Both the position numbers and the translations under genes were made by a program. From positions 186,001 through 250,000 of the forward strand of contig CAXRGQ010000008.1 of NCBI GenBank assembly GCA_964230215.1: 64,000 bases of DNA, read 5' to 3'. The notes beneath the pieces were generated by a model. That model did no database searches. It saw only the letters and a program-made list of their open reading frames with translations, and was not told the DNA's origin. The stretch is from JAUILH01 sp964230215 (GTDB lineage Bacteria > Bacteroidota > Bacteroidia > Flavobacteriales_D > JAUILH01). This document shows, piece by piece, positions 24,574-34,453 of the stretch (its first letter is position 1; each line of letters starts with the position of its first letter).

Positions 24574-27500
24574 ATGAAGAAAATTTACTTATCGCTTATC
24601 GCTTGTGCAACAGGAGGTATGCTATTAGCTCAGACGACCTATATGGCGAATGGTCCGATAAATGGTCAAGGACCGTTACTAAACACGGAGGACTCAGGGA
24701 CATCCACGGGTTGGACTGAGTTTCACTCTTACAATGCCGGTGGAGGTGCTTCAGATAATAGTTGGTCTGCGGCTCAACCAATACCCTTTCCATTCGAGTA
24801 TTTTGGAAATCCAGTAACACAGTTTTGTGTTAGTAAGAACTTCCTGTTAACATTTGATGTATCTGTGGCAGGAACTACTTTGCCAGCATCAGTTAGTGCG
24901 GATAATACATCATTACCAAACGTAGACTTACCAGATAGCACCATCGCGTATTTTTGGGGAGGATTTGGTAATGCTGCACCAATTGGATCAAATGATGATG
25001 TATACTCAAAAACATTTGGGACAGCGCCTAATAGACAGCTGTGGATTAAGAATTACTCGTACGAATACGAAGGGCAATCTTACTGCTATAATTTCGTCGT
25101 ATTAGAGGAAACAACCAATAACATCTATATGGTTGATGCAAGATGGGCTACACAAGGTGCAGGTACTTATACAGTGGGACTACAACTTGATGGCGCTTCT
25201 GCTGTTGAACACGCGTCTTCGCCCAATATTTCTTCTATTAATGGAAATGAGGTAAACTGGGATCCAGCGTTTATTCAGTATTATGAGTTTATTCCGTTTA
25301 TTCCATCAACTGAGGATGCCTTCATTGCAAGTATTGATGCACCCACTTTACCAACGTGTACAAGTCTCTCTAATGTGGAGGTGACGCTTGGGACATTTGG
25401 AATTAACAACCTTACCACATGTAATATCGAATGGTCGGTAAATAGTGTTGCTCAAACACCATTTGCTTGGACAGGGAACTTAGCGCAATCTGCGTCAGAA
25501 AGTGGAATTGTAATCGGAAGTTATAGTTTCAACGATGGTGATACTTTAAGAGTATGGTCAAACTTGCCTAATGGTAACACAGATGGAGATATGACTAACG
25601 ATACATCTACCTTAATAGTAAAATATGGATTAAGCGGAACTAAACTAATTGCAGCAAGTGGTACGGGAGATTACCTGAACTTTACTGATGCTGTAAACGA
25701 TATCATTACATATGGTGTGTGTGGAAGTGTAATATTTGATGTGGAAACTGGTGTATACACAGAGCAGTTTACAATCCCTGAAATTCAAGGAATGAGTGCC
25801 GTTAATAATGTTACGTTTAGATCGCTGTCTGGCGATAGCACAGACGTTGTTATAGACTTCACTTCTACAGGAACTGGAGACAACTTTGTAGTACAATTTG
25901 ATGGTGGTGACTTTTTTACTTTCGAAGATCTTACTATCCGTAATAACGGAACTACTTACATGAGAGGATTAGTTGTGGGTGGAAATTCAATTCACAATAC
26001 GGTTAGAAATTGTGTTATTGAGTCGTCAAATCTAGCGACTTCTACATCTACAAATAATGCACTCGTATATTCTACATCAGGTTCACCATCGGTTGATAGC
26101 TATTGGTTATTTGAAAACAACAGAATCAATGGTGGATCATATGGCGTTTATTGGTATGGTGAATCTTCAACTCCTTATCAAGAAATAGGCTCAACATTTG
26201 ACGGGAATATTTTTGAAAACAACTACTACAGAGGAGCAAGATTGTATTATCAAGATTCAGCGACATTTGTGAATAATCATGCCTCTTATGATGACGGTTA
26301 CGGAACTGGATTGGATGTGTTCTATTTCGGTTATTGTGATAGTTCACTGCTTGTTGCAAACAACTATGCACGATTAGATAGCTTATATGGAGATGCACTT
26401 ACTCTATACTATTGTGAAGGAAGTCCGGCTCAGCATGCGATGGTTTATAACAATCAAATTATCGTACATGCTCCAAACTTAACATCTACATCATACGGTT
26501 TGTATTCTAGTAATGCTGATTATGCTAAATTCTACCATAACAGTGTGTTTACGAATACTGGTTCAGCAAGTACGCGTTCGTTCTATGCTACTGGAGGTAT
26601 AGACAATGAAGTTATTAATAACTCATTATATAATGCTGGAGATGGATATGCTTTATATACTATTGGATCTGCTGTAACAGTTTCTGATTATAATAACCTA
26701 TATGCACCAAGCAGTAATGTTGGTTATTTCGGTTCTCCTGCATTTAACCTTTCAGCTTGGAGCGCAATAAGTGGGCTAGATAGCAATTCGGTATCTGATG
26801 ATCCAATGTATCTTTCTATTGACGATCTTCACACATGTGGACCTACATTAGAAAATGCTGGTATGTCTGGTCTTTCTATCATGATGGATATTGATGGAGA
26901 AACAAGAAGCACATTAATGCCAGATATTGGTGCGGATGAGTTCTACGCTCCTTCATTAGTTAATCTTGGTGCTGATACATCAAAATGTGTAGGCCAGCCT
27001 ATATCAATGGGATATCCTTCTTCGAATGCTTCATATACATGGAGTAATGGAGCAACTACCGATAGTATTACGGTAACCGCTCCAGGGATATATCATTTAA
27101 CTATGAATGGTTCATGTGGAATTGCTCAAGATACAATTGAGATAATTGACATTCCCGCTCCAACGGCAGACTTCTCTCAGCAAACGTCATTCTTAACAGC
27201 TATCATGACAGATTTGAGTGTTGGCGCTGATTCATGGTCATGGAGCTTTGGAGATGGTTCTCCTGTGAACAATCAGCAGAATCCTATTCACGTGTATGCT
27301 GCTCCTGGAACCTACACAATTTCCCTAACGGTTACTGGTCCATGTGGTAGCGATATTACTGTTCAGCAATTTGATGCTACGACAGTAGGAATGGATGAAG
27401 AGAGTAATCACTTTAACGTTAGCGTATATCCTAACCCAACAAATGAAGTCTTATCATTAGATTTCAAAGATTGGAGTAACGGAGCTATCCAGGTGAATAT

Positions 27501-27660
27501 CCTTGACTTTACAGGAAAAGTGATTATGAGTGAAAATCTAAATCAGGCAGGGTCATTTGTTAAAGTGTTAAACGTATCAACGCTTAGCACAGGTACATAT
27601 ATGATTCAACTCAGCGATAATGATGGTAATAAATCTATATCTAGATTTGTGAAGTTGTAA
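24574..27660 (+). CDS. Secreted beta-helix/PKD protein with T9SS type A sorting domain
   Basis: 1028 aa from the ATG at 24574, where a signal peptide (KKIYLSLIACATGGMLLAQ) begins; a GTG 33 nt upstream is in frame but spoils it. Order: an N-terminal jelly-roll-like segment with FEYFGNPVTQFCVSKN, a CARDB-like strand region near 265-345, a right-handed beta-helix at about 360-785 (repeated short Asn-rich turns such as NNSLYN, DNEVINN, FENNYYRG), a gliding-type GADTSKCVGQPI segment, one PKD domain at about 862-932 (SWSFGDGSPVNNQQNPIH), and a T9SS domain (VSVYPNPTNEVLSLDF) from about 949. Surface glycan binding or adhesion is plausible; no catalytic residues identified. Confidence 0.87.
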   Translation: MKKIYLSLIACATGGMLLAQTTYMANGPINGQGPLLNTEDSGTSTGWTEFHSYNAGGGASDNSWSAAQPIPFPFEYFGNPVTQFCVSKNFLLTFDVSVAGTTLPASVSADNTSLPNVDLPDSTIAYFWGGFGNAAPIGSNDDVYSKTFGTAPNRQLWIKNYSYEYEGQSYCYNFVVLEETTNNIYMVDARWATQGAGTYTVGLQLDGASAVEHASSPNISSINGNEVNWDPAFIQYYEFIPFIPSTEDAFIASIDAPTLPTCTSLSNVEVTLGTFGINNLTTCNIEWSVNSVAQTPFAWTGNLAQSASESGIVIGSYSFNDGDTLRVWSNLPNGNTDGDMTNDTSTLIVKYGLSGTKLIAASGTGDYLNFTDAVNDIITYGVCGSVIFDVETGVYTEQFTIPEIQGMSAVNNVTFRSLSGDSTDVVIDFTSTGTGDNFVVQFDGGDFFTFEDLTIRNNGTTYMRGLVVGGNSIHNTVRNCVIESSNLATSTSTNNALVYSTSGSPSVDSYWLFENNRINGGSYGVYWYGESSTPYQEIGSTFDGNIFENNYYRGARLYYQDSATFVNNHASYDDGYGTGLDVFYFGYCDSSLLVANNYARLDSLYGDALTLYYCEGSPAQHAMVYNNQIIVHAPNLTSTSYGLYSSNADYAKFYHNSVFTNTGSASTRSFYATGGIDNEVINNSLYNAGDGYALYTIGSAVTVSDYNNLYAPSSNVGYFGSPAFNLSAWSAISGLDSNSVSDDPMYLSIDDLHTCGPTLENAGMSGLSIMMDIDGETRSTLMPDIGADEFYAPSLVNLGADTSKCVGQPISMGYPSSNASYTWSNGATTDSITVTAPGIYHLTMNGSCGIAQDTIEIIDIPAPTADFSQQTSFLTAIMTDLSVGADSWSWSFGDGSPVNNQQNPIHVYAAPGTYTISLTVTGPCGSDITVQQFDATTVGMDEESNHFNVSVYPNPTNEVLSLDFKDWSNGAIQVNILDFTGKVIMSENLNQAGSFVKVLNVSTLSTGTYMIQLSDNDGNKSISRFVKL

Positions 27661-27682
27661 TCCGCTAAATAACAATACAGAT

Positions 27683-27714
27683 AAGCTCAGGTTTCTTAAG
27701 CCTGAGCTTTTTTT
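27683..27714 (+). terminator. Intrinsic terminator after the beta-helix T9SS gene
   Basis: Arms AAGCTCAGG and CCTGAGCTT with a 13-nt loop region, then seven T. Confidence 0.85.
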
Positions 27715-27854
27715 GTTCCGTTGAATCAATAATATGTACAGTTAAATCTCTGGATACATCAACACAAGAATTAGCCAAAACTTTCGCTGATTTACGGCGT
27801 ATATTTATACTAAGAAAGATCAGTAGTTTGGTTTAATTAAAGTAGTAGGAACAT

Positions 27855-27883
27855 TCAAGCCCCGATACCAGGTATCGGGGCTT
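27855..27883. repeat. Perfect 14-bp palindrome, orphan terminator-like hairpin
   Basis: CAAGCCCCGATACC and its exact reverse complement are separated by a single A; TTTGT follows on the plus strand. It lies 140 bp beyond the previous gene's own terminator and 33 bp before the next start codon. Confidence 0.6.
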
Positions 27884-27916
27884 GTTTGTATTCGGAATTT
27901 CTGTACTTTAGTTTTT

Positions 27917-28984
27917 ATGTCAACTTCAAAGGTGCACCCACCATTTACAATTCAGTCCTCACCAAATTTGGCTGAGATTCTTGATAAGCTTAATGCTTCT
28001 ATTGCACTAACTACCTACCAAGCGGGTAAATTAGTTTTTATAGGTGCTAAAAACGATCACGAACTCTCTCAACTTCCCAGAAACTTTAATAAAGCCATGG
28101 GGATTTCATTCAAGGATGATTTTCTTTTAATGGCAACCAAGGATGAAATTGTTGTTTTTAAGAATGTGCCTGAGTTAGCAAAGACCTATCCAAGTGCGCC
28201 AGAGACTTATGATGCTTTGTACATGCCAAGGATGAAGTACTTTACTGGAATTGTAGATATTCATGATGTGCATTGGGCTGGAGAAGATATTCTGGGTATA
28301 AACACTTCATTCTCATGCCTTGTAAAGCTTGATAAGAATTACAATTTCACACCTATTTGGCAGCCACACTTTATTAGTGATTTAGTGGCTGAGGATAGAT
28401 GTCATATGAATGGACTGGTGATTGAGGATGGAAGGGCAAAATATATTACAGCTTTGGGTTCGGGTAATGTCGCAAACAGTTGGCGGGAGAAAATCACGGA
28501 ATCAGGAATTTTAATGTCTGTGGAGGATAATAGAATTTTACTGGACGGACTTGCCATGCCCCATTCACCTCTAGTGTATAAAGGAGATCTTTATTTTTTA
28601 CAGTCGGCCAAGGGAACGCTTTGTAAGTATAATCCCGAATCACGCGCCGTAGATGTAATCTATTCTCACGATAAGTTTGTGCGTGGACTTAGCATTGTTG
28701 ATGATATAGCATTTGTTGCACATTCAAAGTTAAGAAAGAACTCCTCAACGTTTTCTCAATTAAAAATTGCAGATAGCAGCTCAGATTGCGGTGTTGAGGT
28801 GATTCACCTCCCAACAGGGCAAAAAATTGCTTGGATGAAATATCTCAGTAGTGTGGACGAAATATATGATTTAAAGATTCTAAGCGGAATTCGAAGAGCT
28901 AATATTCTAAATACTGAAAAAGGGCTTCATTCATTGGGCTTAGAAATTCCTAATAAAACGTTTTGGGCAAAGTCGACCCAATAA
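27917..28984 (+). CDS. TIGR03032-family protein (beta-propeller-like)
   Basis: 355 aa, no signal peptide. Family marks: PNLAEILDKLNASIALTTYQ-type opening followed by AGKLVFIG, then IHDVHW, NTSFSCLV, RCHMNGLVIEDG, TALGSGN, LAMPHSPLVYKGDLYFLQS and FVRGLSIVDDIAFVAHS. These are the evenly spaced strands expected of a propeller. TIGR03032 proteins are uncharacterised, some being linked to glycan or TPR-protein loci. A near-consensus TACTTTAG lies 5 nt before the ATG. The perfect palindrome 33 bp upstream may separate it from the previous gene. Confidence 0.85.
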   Translation: MSTSKVHPPFTIQSSPNLAEILDKLNASIALTTYQAGKLVFIGAKNDHELSQLPRNFNKAMGISFKDDFLLMATKDEIVVFKNVPELAKTYPSAPETYDALYMPRMKYFTGIVDIHDVHWAGEDILGINTSFSCLVKLDKNYNFTPIWQPHFISDLVAEDRCHMNGLVIEDGRAKYITALGSGNVANSWREKITESGILMSVEDNRILLDGLAMPHSPLVYKGDLYFLQSAKGTLCKYNPESRAVDVIYSHDKFVRGLSIVDDIAFVAHSKLRKNSSTFSQLKIADSSSDCGVEVIHLPTGQKIAWMKYLSSVDEIYDLKILSGIRRANILNTEKGLHSLGLEIPNKTFWAKSTQ

Positions 28985-29017
28985 AAAAATGATGTATATT
29001 TCGTAAAAATTTGTCCT

Positions 29018-30346
29018 ATGAATCACTTAGAGAGAGAATTACAAGCTTTGATTAATGATTTTCGTAATGAACGAAAAGGCACACCGGCTTCAAAAACAAA
29101 ACTGAATAGAGCTGCTGGGTTAATCAAAAGAGCGTACGAATCAGGTAGTGAGAGATTGCGAAAATTGGCGCTAGCTCTAATGTTATTATTAGGTACAAGT
29201 TATACCTACGGACAGTATTTTGCACCTGTTCAGACAAATCCATTTGGAATTAATGTAAGTAATGAATTAACTCAACCAGTTTTTGTAGATATTGATGGTG
29301 ATGGTGATTTGGATATGTTTAACGCTGGGTACTATGGTGTAATAGATTACCAGGAGAATACTGGGTCTGCTACAAATCCATCATTTGGCGCTGCGTCTCA
29401 GTTTCCATTTGGACTAGCTCAGCCATATCAATACATTATTACTATGACGTTTGGTGATTTGGATGGCGATGGTGATTATGATCTATTGACAAATGGTGAT
29501 ATCTACAACCAAACGGGACTTATGTATTATGAAAATACAGGGACAAATGTAGCACCTAATTTTGCAGCTGGAGTGGCTGATCCATTCAGTCTTTCAAGTT
29601 TGGGGGCTAATATAATGATATCATGGCCACAGCTTGTAGATATAGACAATGATGGAGACTTAGATGTTATTGCTGGTGTGTATGATTCTTATTACGCTAA
29701 ACATTTTGTTTACTTTGAGAACACTGGAAATGCCACAGCGCCGTCTTTTGCCGCACCTGTTGACGATCCATTTGGTCTTCAAGGCCAGTTCAATAGGTTT
29801 GCTATACCATCTTTCGCTGATTTAGATGGAGATGGTGACTTAGATATGGTTGCTGGAGGAAATTATGACACATACTATAACGGGCAAACTCTGTATTTAG
29901 AGAATACTGGTTCAGCCTCTGCGGCAAGTTTTGGTACTGTACAGGTAAATGCCTTTAATATAATTGATTCTGCCTATTACTTTTCATTTCCAACCTTAGC
30001 CGATATTGATGGTGATGGTGATTATGATCTTATCTATGGCGAATATGATTACACCGGAGCTTCTATTTTCTATCAGGAAAATTTAGGCTTTAACTCTGTT
30101 CCAGAATTAGAGAGTAACGTTTCTATGAAAGTGTACCCACAACCATGCGTAGACCAAGCACAAATTGAGTCTTCGGAGAGAATCTCAGAAGTAATTTTAC
30201 GCAGCAGCGCAGGACAAGTGATCAGTAAAGTAAATGTAAACGACTATCGCCTGGACTTACCAATGTCACAGTATGCGTCCGGTGTGTATTATTTAGAGAT
30301 TGTTACTAAGGTTGAGAAACGCACGCTTAAGTTAATCAAGAAGTAG
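29018..30346 (+). CDS. FG-GAP/VCBS-repeat protein with T9SS sorting domain and unusually long N-terminal extension
   Basis: 442 aa. The hydrophobic signal core (LALALMLLLGTSYTYGQ) only begins near residue 49, after a charged about 48-residue extension (MNHLERELQALINDFRNER...). A TTG at 29156 would give a normal signal peptide, but a near-consensus TATATTTC element about 18 nt before the ATG supports the long form. The body has at least five DxDxDGDxD calcium-type repeats (FVDIDGDGDLDM, LADIDGDGDYDL) of an FG-GAP/VCBS propeller, and the last about 75 residues are a T9SS domain (MKVYPQPC, ASGVYYLEI). Probably exported to the surface; function unknown. Confidence 0.83.
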   Translation: MNHLERELQALINDFRNERKGTPASKTKLNRAAGLIKRAYESGSERLRKLALALMLLLGTSYTYGQYFAPVQTNPFGINVSNELTQPVFVDIDGDGDLDMFNAGYYGVIDYQENTGSATNPSFGAASQFPFGLAQPYQYIITMTFGDLDGDGDYDLLTNGDIYNQTGLMYYENTGTNVAPNFAAGVADPFSLSSLGANIMISWPQLVDIDNDGDLDVIAGVYDSYYAKHFVYFENTGNATAPSFAAPVDDPFGLQGQFNRFAIPSFADLDGDGDLDMVAGGNYDTYYNGQTLYLENTGSASAASFGTVQVNAFNIIDSAYYFSFPTLADIDGDGDYDLIYGEYDYTGASIFYQENLGFNSVPELESNVSMKVYPQPCVDQAQIESSERISEVILRSSAGQVISKVNVNDYRLDLPMSQYASGVYYLEIVTKVEKRTLKLIKK

Positions 30347-30559
30347 ATTAACGAGTGGGCTTATCTTTAGGTGTCTTCTTAAACGAAAGGGGTCTTCAAA
30401 GTCCTTATGCTAATGGTTTAAATTAAACAAAAAGTTAAATTTACTGCTTATTGAATTGAATCAAATCGTTGATATTCAGGTTGTAGGAGCAGAAGTGTAG
30501 TTGACCACACCATACTCTTCATTCGTCGAAAAAATATTAAACGTCCATATTCAAGGTTG

Positions 30560-30567
30560 TAGCTTTG
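30560..30567 (+). promoter_or_regulatory. -7 element TAGCTTTG for the histidine kinase gene
   Basis: Exact TAnnTTTG match ending 4 nt before the ATG at 30572. Confidence 0.58.
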
Positions 30568-30571
30568 CACC

Positions 30572-32797
30572 ATGAATGTTCGTAAAATAGTTCTGAATTG
30601 GTTTTTACGGAGCCCAATAACTGGAAGTCTATTAATAAGCTTTATCATTTTGAGCGTGGTAAGTGCTTATACTTATGTGTCTTATAAAAGTACAAAGGTT
30701 GAAGAAGAGCGCGTTGCATTTCAAATCTTAAGTGTAGTTAAGGATGAAATAAAGCAAACAGTCAATACAGCGAACATTGCTGCTCACAGTGTCGCAATGT
30801 TTATCGACCATCAAGGAGAGATAGAAAATTTTGAATCCGTAGCACATGATATTTTACTTCAGGCGTCTTCGATTAGAGCCGTTCAATTAGTGCCTAATGG
30901 TATAATATCCGAAACCTATCCAAAATCAGGTAACGAAGGGGTTAAGGGCTTAAACTTGTTCGCTGACACGAACTCTGTAGTAAGTGCAGAAGCTCAGCGC
31001 GCAATAGATTCTCGAACAATGTATTTTGCTGGCCCATTAGAACTAAAGCAAGGTGGTAACGCAGTAATTGGAAGGCTCCCAGTGTTTCGAGAATCCAAGT
31101 TCTGGGGGTTTGTGGCTATAATAATTGATACTGATGTAATATTGAATAAAATTGTTGAGGCTTCCTCCTCTCAGTACCAATATATTCTTAGTTTTTCTAA
31201 AATTAATCCATTTACGGGGGATGAAGAAGTCTTTCTAGGCCCAGAAGACATGAGCGATGACGTTATTAAGACCTATACGTTTTCTGAAGCGGATTGGCGA
31301 TTGAGTATTTATAATTCGAATAATAATTCAGCATTATATGCAGTTTTGCCACTTTTACTAGTTGGTATTATTCTATCTGCTGTAGGGGGATTCCTTACTT
31401 ATTTCATTACTAAGTCAAGTCAAAAACAATATCAGGTATTATTCGAAAGTTCGACAGTTGGGATTCTAATACATGATAAATCTGGAGCTATATTAAATGC
31501 CAACCCAAAGTTTTGTGAGTTATTTGGTTTCAGCAAATCACAACTGAAATCATTATCTATAGTCGATCTTCATGGTCAAGGTGAGTACTCAAAGAATTTA
31601 GGTCGAATAATGCTCGAACGCATTTTGACGGAGGGCTCAGCAAGGGTTGAAGAGGTTTTTAGGACTCAGCATGGCAATATGATTAGTTGTGAGGCATCTG
31701 CATCACTAATTGATTATAACGGTATACAAGCTGTGCAAATAGTGTTTAGAGATATATCAGCCATACGTCTTCTAGAGAAAGAACGAATTGCTATTCTGGA
31801 AAGTATAACAGATGGATTCTTTGCCATATCAGAGGATGGAAGGATTACCTTCAGAAATAAAACTGCTGCTGAGCTGTTCTCACATGAAGGTAAAATTCAT
31901 TCGAATTTGTGGGAATTGAAAGTCTTTGATTCCAATAACGAACTTCAGGAAGCATGCGAAAGTGTTTTAAATTATAATTATCCTAAGTCGATAGACATGT
32001 TCTGTCCTGAGTTTGAGCGTTGGCTCAGCTTTACGGTTTATCCCGCTCCTTCTGGTTTAGCTATTTATTTTAAAGACATCACACCAGAAAAAAAATCACA
32101 AAATCAGATTGCCCAAGGAAGAAATAAAGCGCTTTTAGCTCAATCACAATTGCTTAGCTCACAGCTTAATCCTCATTTTATTTTCAATGTACTTAATAGT
32201 ATTCAGTATTATATTTTGGACAAGGATGTTGAGCCTGCGTTGAATTTTCTATCTGTTTTCAGTAAACTGGTTAGGAGGATTCTCTATAACTCAAGAAAGC
32301 CGTTTATCAATTTAGATGAAGAAATTAAAACACTGAACACCTATCTTGAATTGGAAAAACTCAGGTATAATAACAAGCTCGAGTATTTTGTAAGTATATC
32401 TGAAAATCTGGATGACGCTGTGGATCACTTCCTCCCTCCAATGCTTGTTCAGCCATACGTTGAGAATTCTATTATTCATGCATTCGACCCTTCGATGGAA
32501 GCCTGTAAAATTGAGGTCAACTTTTCAATCGAAAACAATTCTCTTGTCGCAAGTATTCGAGACAACGGGGTTGGTATAAAAGAGCGTCTAAAGCAGAATG
32601 ACCAAAATGCAGTTACAGATCATAAATCCATGTCCACGGCAATTAATCGTGAACGAATTGAGATTCTCAACTCTCTAAATATAGGAGACTTTAGATTTGA
32701 TATAAATGATTTAAAAGATAAGGATAGTAATATGTCCGGAACAGAAGTTCTGCTTGTTATGCCGCTTTTAGAATCGGATGAATTTACATTAGCATAA
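30572..32797 (+). CDS. CHASE/PAS sensor histidine kinase, LytS-like (His_kinase family)
   Basis: 741 aa. Order: membrane segment at about 18-38, extracytoplasmic CHASE-like sensor at about 65-230 (HDILLQASSIRAVQLVPNG, GRLPVFRESKFWGFVAIIID), second membrane segment at about 253-278, PAS domain at about 285-395 (LFESSTVGILIHDKSG, LFGFSKSQLKS), a second PAS at about 400-505, then the His_kinase motif SSQLNPHFIFNVLNSIQ with phosphoacceptor His near 534, and an ATPase domain with LPPMLVQPYVENSIIHAF and DNGVGI. This type usually signals to LytTR response regulators, but none is adjacent, so it is an orphan kinase here. Ligand unknown. Confidence 0.9.
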   Translation: MNVRKIVLNWFLRSPITGSLLISFIILSVVSAYTYVSYKSTKVEEERVAFQILSVVKDEIKQTVNTANIAAHSVAMFIDHQGEIENFESVAHDILLQASSIRAVQLVPNGIISETYPKSGNEGVKGLNLFADTNSVVSAEAQRAIDSRTMYFAGPLELKQGGNAVIGRLPVFRESKFWGFVAIIIDTDVILNKIVEASSSQYQYILSFSKINPFTGDEEVFLGPEDMSDDVIKTYTFSEADWRLSIYNSNNNSALYAVLPLLLVGIILSAVGGFLTYFITKSSQKQYQVLFESSTVGILIHDKSGAILNANPKFCELFGFSKSQLKSLSIVDLHGQGEYSKNLGRIMLERILTEGSARVEEVFRTQHGNMISCEASASLIDYNGIQAVQIVFRDISAIRLLEKERIAILESITDGFFAISEDGRITFRNKTAAELFSHEGKIHSNLWELKVFDSNNELQEACESVLNYNYPKSIDMFCPEFERWLSFTVYPAPSGLAIYFKDITPEKKSQNQIAQGRNKALLAQSQLLSSQLNPHFIFNVLNSIQYYILDKDVEPALNFLSVFSKLVRRILYNSRKPFINLDEEIKTLNTYLELEKLRYNNKLEYFVSISENLDDAVDHFLPPMLVQPYVENSIIHAFDPSMEACKIEVNFSIENNSLVASIRDNGVGIKERLKQNDQNAVTDHKSMSTAINRERIEILNSLNIGDFRFDINDLKDKDSNMSGTEVLLVMPLLESDEFTLA

Positions 32798-32851
32798 TTG
32801 TATTTAACGGTTTCTCAGGACAGTGCATGATCAAGTTGATCAAGAAATAAT

Positions 32852-33610
32852 TTAATTCGAAAGCTTGTCTTTAAGCGTCTTCATAAACGAAGAGGCATAC
32901 ACAAAGTCATTAATCTCGGGATTGTCTGTTTTGATAATAGCTTTGTTATCGCCTTCCCACCATTTCTTGCCCTCGTAGATAAACATAATATTGTCTCCGA
33001 TTTCAATCACTGAATTCATGTCATGTGTAATAACTACGGTGGTCATTTCATACTCGTATGTGATGTCCTTTATGAGGTTATCAATTACAATAGATGTCTT
33101 TGGGTCAAGACCTGAGTTCGGTTCATCGCAGAATAAATAACGTGGTTTCATTGCTATCGCACGCGCAATCGCCACCCTTTTCTGCATACCACCACTAATT
33201 TCAGATGGGAAAAGATGATTTTTGTTTTCAAGCTCAACCCTGTTCAGACAAAAGTTAACACGTTCACGGATTTCTTCTTCTTCCATATTAGTGAACATGG
33301 TAAGGGGATAGGCCACATTTTCTTCAACGGTCATTGAATCGAATAGGGCAGAGTGCTGAAAAAGCATACCTATTTCTTTGCGAATTGATTTGCGCTTTCT
33401 ACGCTTCATTGATGTAAAATCACGCTCGTCGTATAGAACACTGCCGACATCAGGTTCGTGCAAGCCAACAATACATTTTGTTAAAACAGATTTTCCTGAC
33501 CCCGATTGTCCAATAATTAGATTGACTTTTCCAGTTTCAAACTTAAAGTTGATATCATGGAGTATTTGCACACCATTGAATGATTTGGATATGTTCTTCA
33601 ATTCGATCAT
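32852..33610 (-). CDS. mlaF: ABC transporter ATP-binding protein, MlaF-like
   Basis: 252 aa with Walker A GQSGSGKSVL, Q-loop LFQHSALFDSMTVEENVAYPL (typical of MlaF), signature SGGMQKRVAIARAIA, Walker B YLFCDEPNSGLDP and the switch His in VVITHDMNS. It energises the MlaE permease encoded just upstream; the genes overlap by 4 bp. In Mla systems this pair moves phospholipids between membranes together with an MCE-domain protein (MlaD). No MCE gene follows: the next gene is convergent. The partner must be elsewhere (inference). Confidence 0.92.
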   Translation of the reverse strand: MIELKNISKSFNGVQILHDINFKFETGKVNLIIGQSGSGKSVLTKCIVGLHEPDVGSVLYDERDFTSMKRRKRKSIRKEIGMLFQHSALFDSMTVEENVAYPLTMFTNMEEEEIRERVNFCLNRVELENKNHLFPSEISGGMQKRVAIARAIAMKPRYLFCDEPNSGLDPKTSIVIDNLIKDITYEYEMTTVVITHDMNSVIEIGDNIMFIYEGKKWWEGDNKAIIKTDNPEINDFVYASSFMKTLKDKLSN

Positions 33611-34353
33611 TTGAACATAATTTGTGATATAATCACATCAAATAAGAGAATTAAGATACTGCTAGTAACAACAGATTTTGTTCCTGATTTACCTACATCC
33701 AAAGCACCACCTTTAGTATAATAGCCATAGTAGGCTGAAATAGATGCGATGATGAATCCAAAGATTACCGGTTTTAATAAAGCATAATAAACAGTAAAGG
33801 CTTCCTCGTCAAAATAGTATCGGGTACCCATAACATAGGTATCAACATCACGCAGACCAGTTATTTCACAAATGAACGCACCTCCATAAATACTGGCTAT
33901 CATACTGTATATTACCAATAATGGGAAGGTAAACATTGACGCCATAATCTTAGGAAAGATCAGGTAATTCTGAGAGTTAACACCCATTATATCCAGGGCG
34001 TCTATTTGCTCTGTTACACGCATGGTACCAATTTCACCCGCAATGTTTGAGCCTACTTTACCTGCCAAAATTAAGCTTATAATTGTCGGCGAAAATTCAA
34101 GCATAGACATTTGCCTTATAGTATAACCTAGAGTGTAATCGGGTATCCATTCTGCGCTTAGTAGCTCGCCCACCTGCGTTGTAACGGCAACACCAATAAA
34201 AGTAGATATAATAAGGACTATGGATAATGAGCTGATACCAATATTCACACATTCGGTTACAAATCGTTTCCAAATAATGGACAATTTGTCTGGCCATGAG
34301 AATGTTGCATACATCATCAATACGTAGCGCCCTATGTGAGATATAAAGTTCAT
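33607..34353 (-). CDS. mlaE: ABC transporter permease, MlaE/YrbE family
   Basis: 248 aa, five to six membrane segments. Family marks: GVAVTTQVG, LILAGKVGSNIAGEIGTMRVTEQIDAL (short form AGKVGSNIAGEIGTM) and a C-terminal GTKSVVTSSILILLFD. Predicted inner-membrane part of a lipid transporter with the overlapping mlaF. The shared conserved 'AGRVGSAxAAELGTM'-type loop makes the family call secure. Substrate direction (import to or export from the inner membrane) cannot be read from sequence. Confidence 0.93.
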   Translation of the reverse strand: MNFISHIGRYVLMMYATFSWPDKLSIIWKRFVTECVNIGISSLSIVLIISTFIGVAVTTQVGELLSAEWIPDYTLGYTIRQMSMLEFSPTIISLILAGKVGSNIAGEIGTMRVTEQIDALDIMGVNSQNYLIFPKIMASMFTFPLLVIYSMIASIYGGAFICEITGLRDVDTYVMGTRYYFDEEAFTVYYALLKPVIFGFIIASISAYYGYYTKGGALDVGKSGTKSVVTSSILILLFDVIISQIMFK

Positions 34354-34425
34354 TAGTTACCCAAATGCATTAAATAACATAGCGAAAATACAATTAATAG
34401 ACGGGGCATCAAGGCATAATTTTTG

Positions 34426-34433
34426 TATTTTTG
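34426..34433 (+). promoter_or_regulatory. -7 element TATTTTTG for the tandem lipoprotein genes
   Basis: Exact TAnnTTTG match ending 20 nt before the ATG at 34454. Confidence 0.5.
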
Positions 34434-34453
34434 AACATATAGACTTTTAAGTT

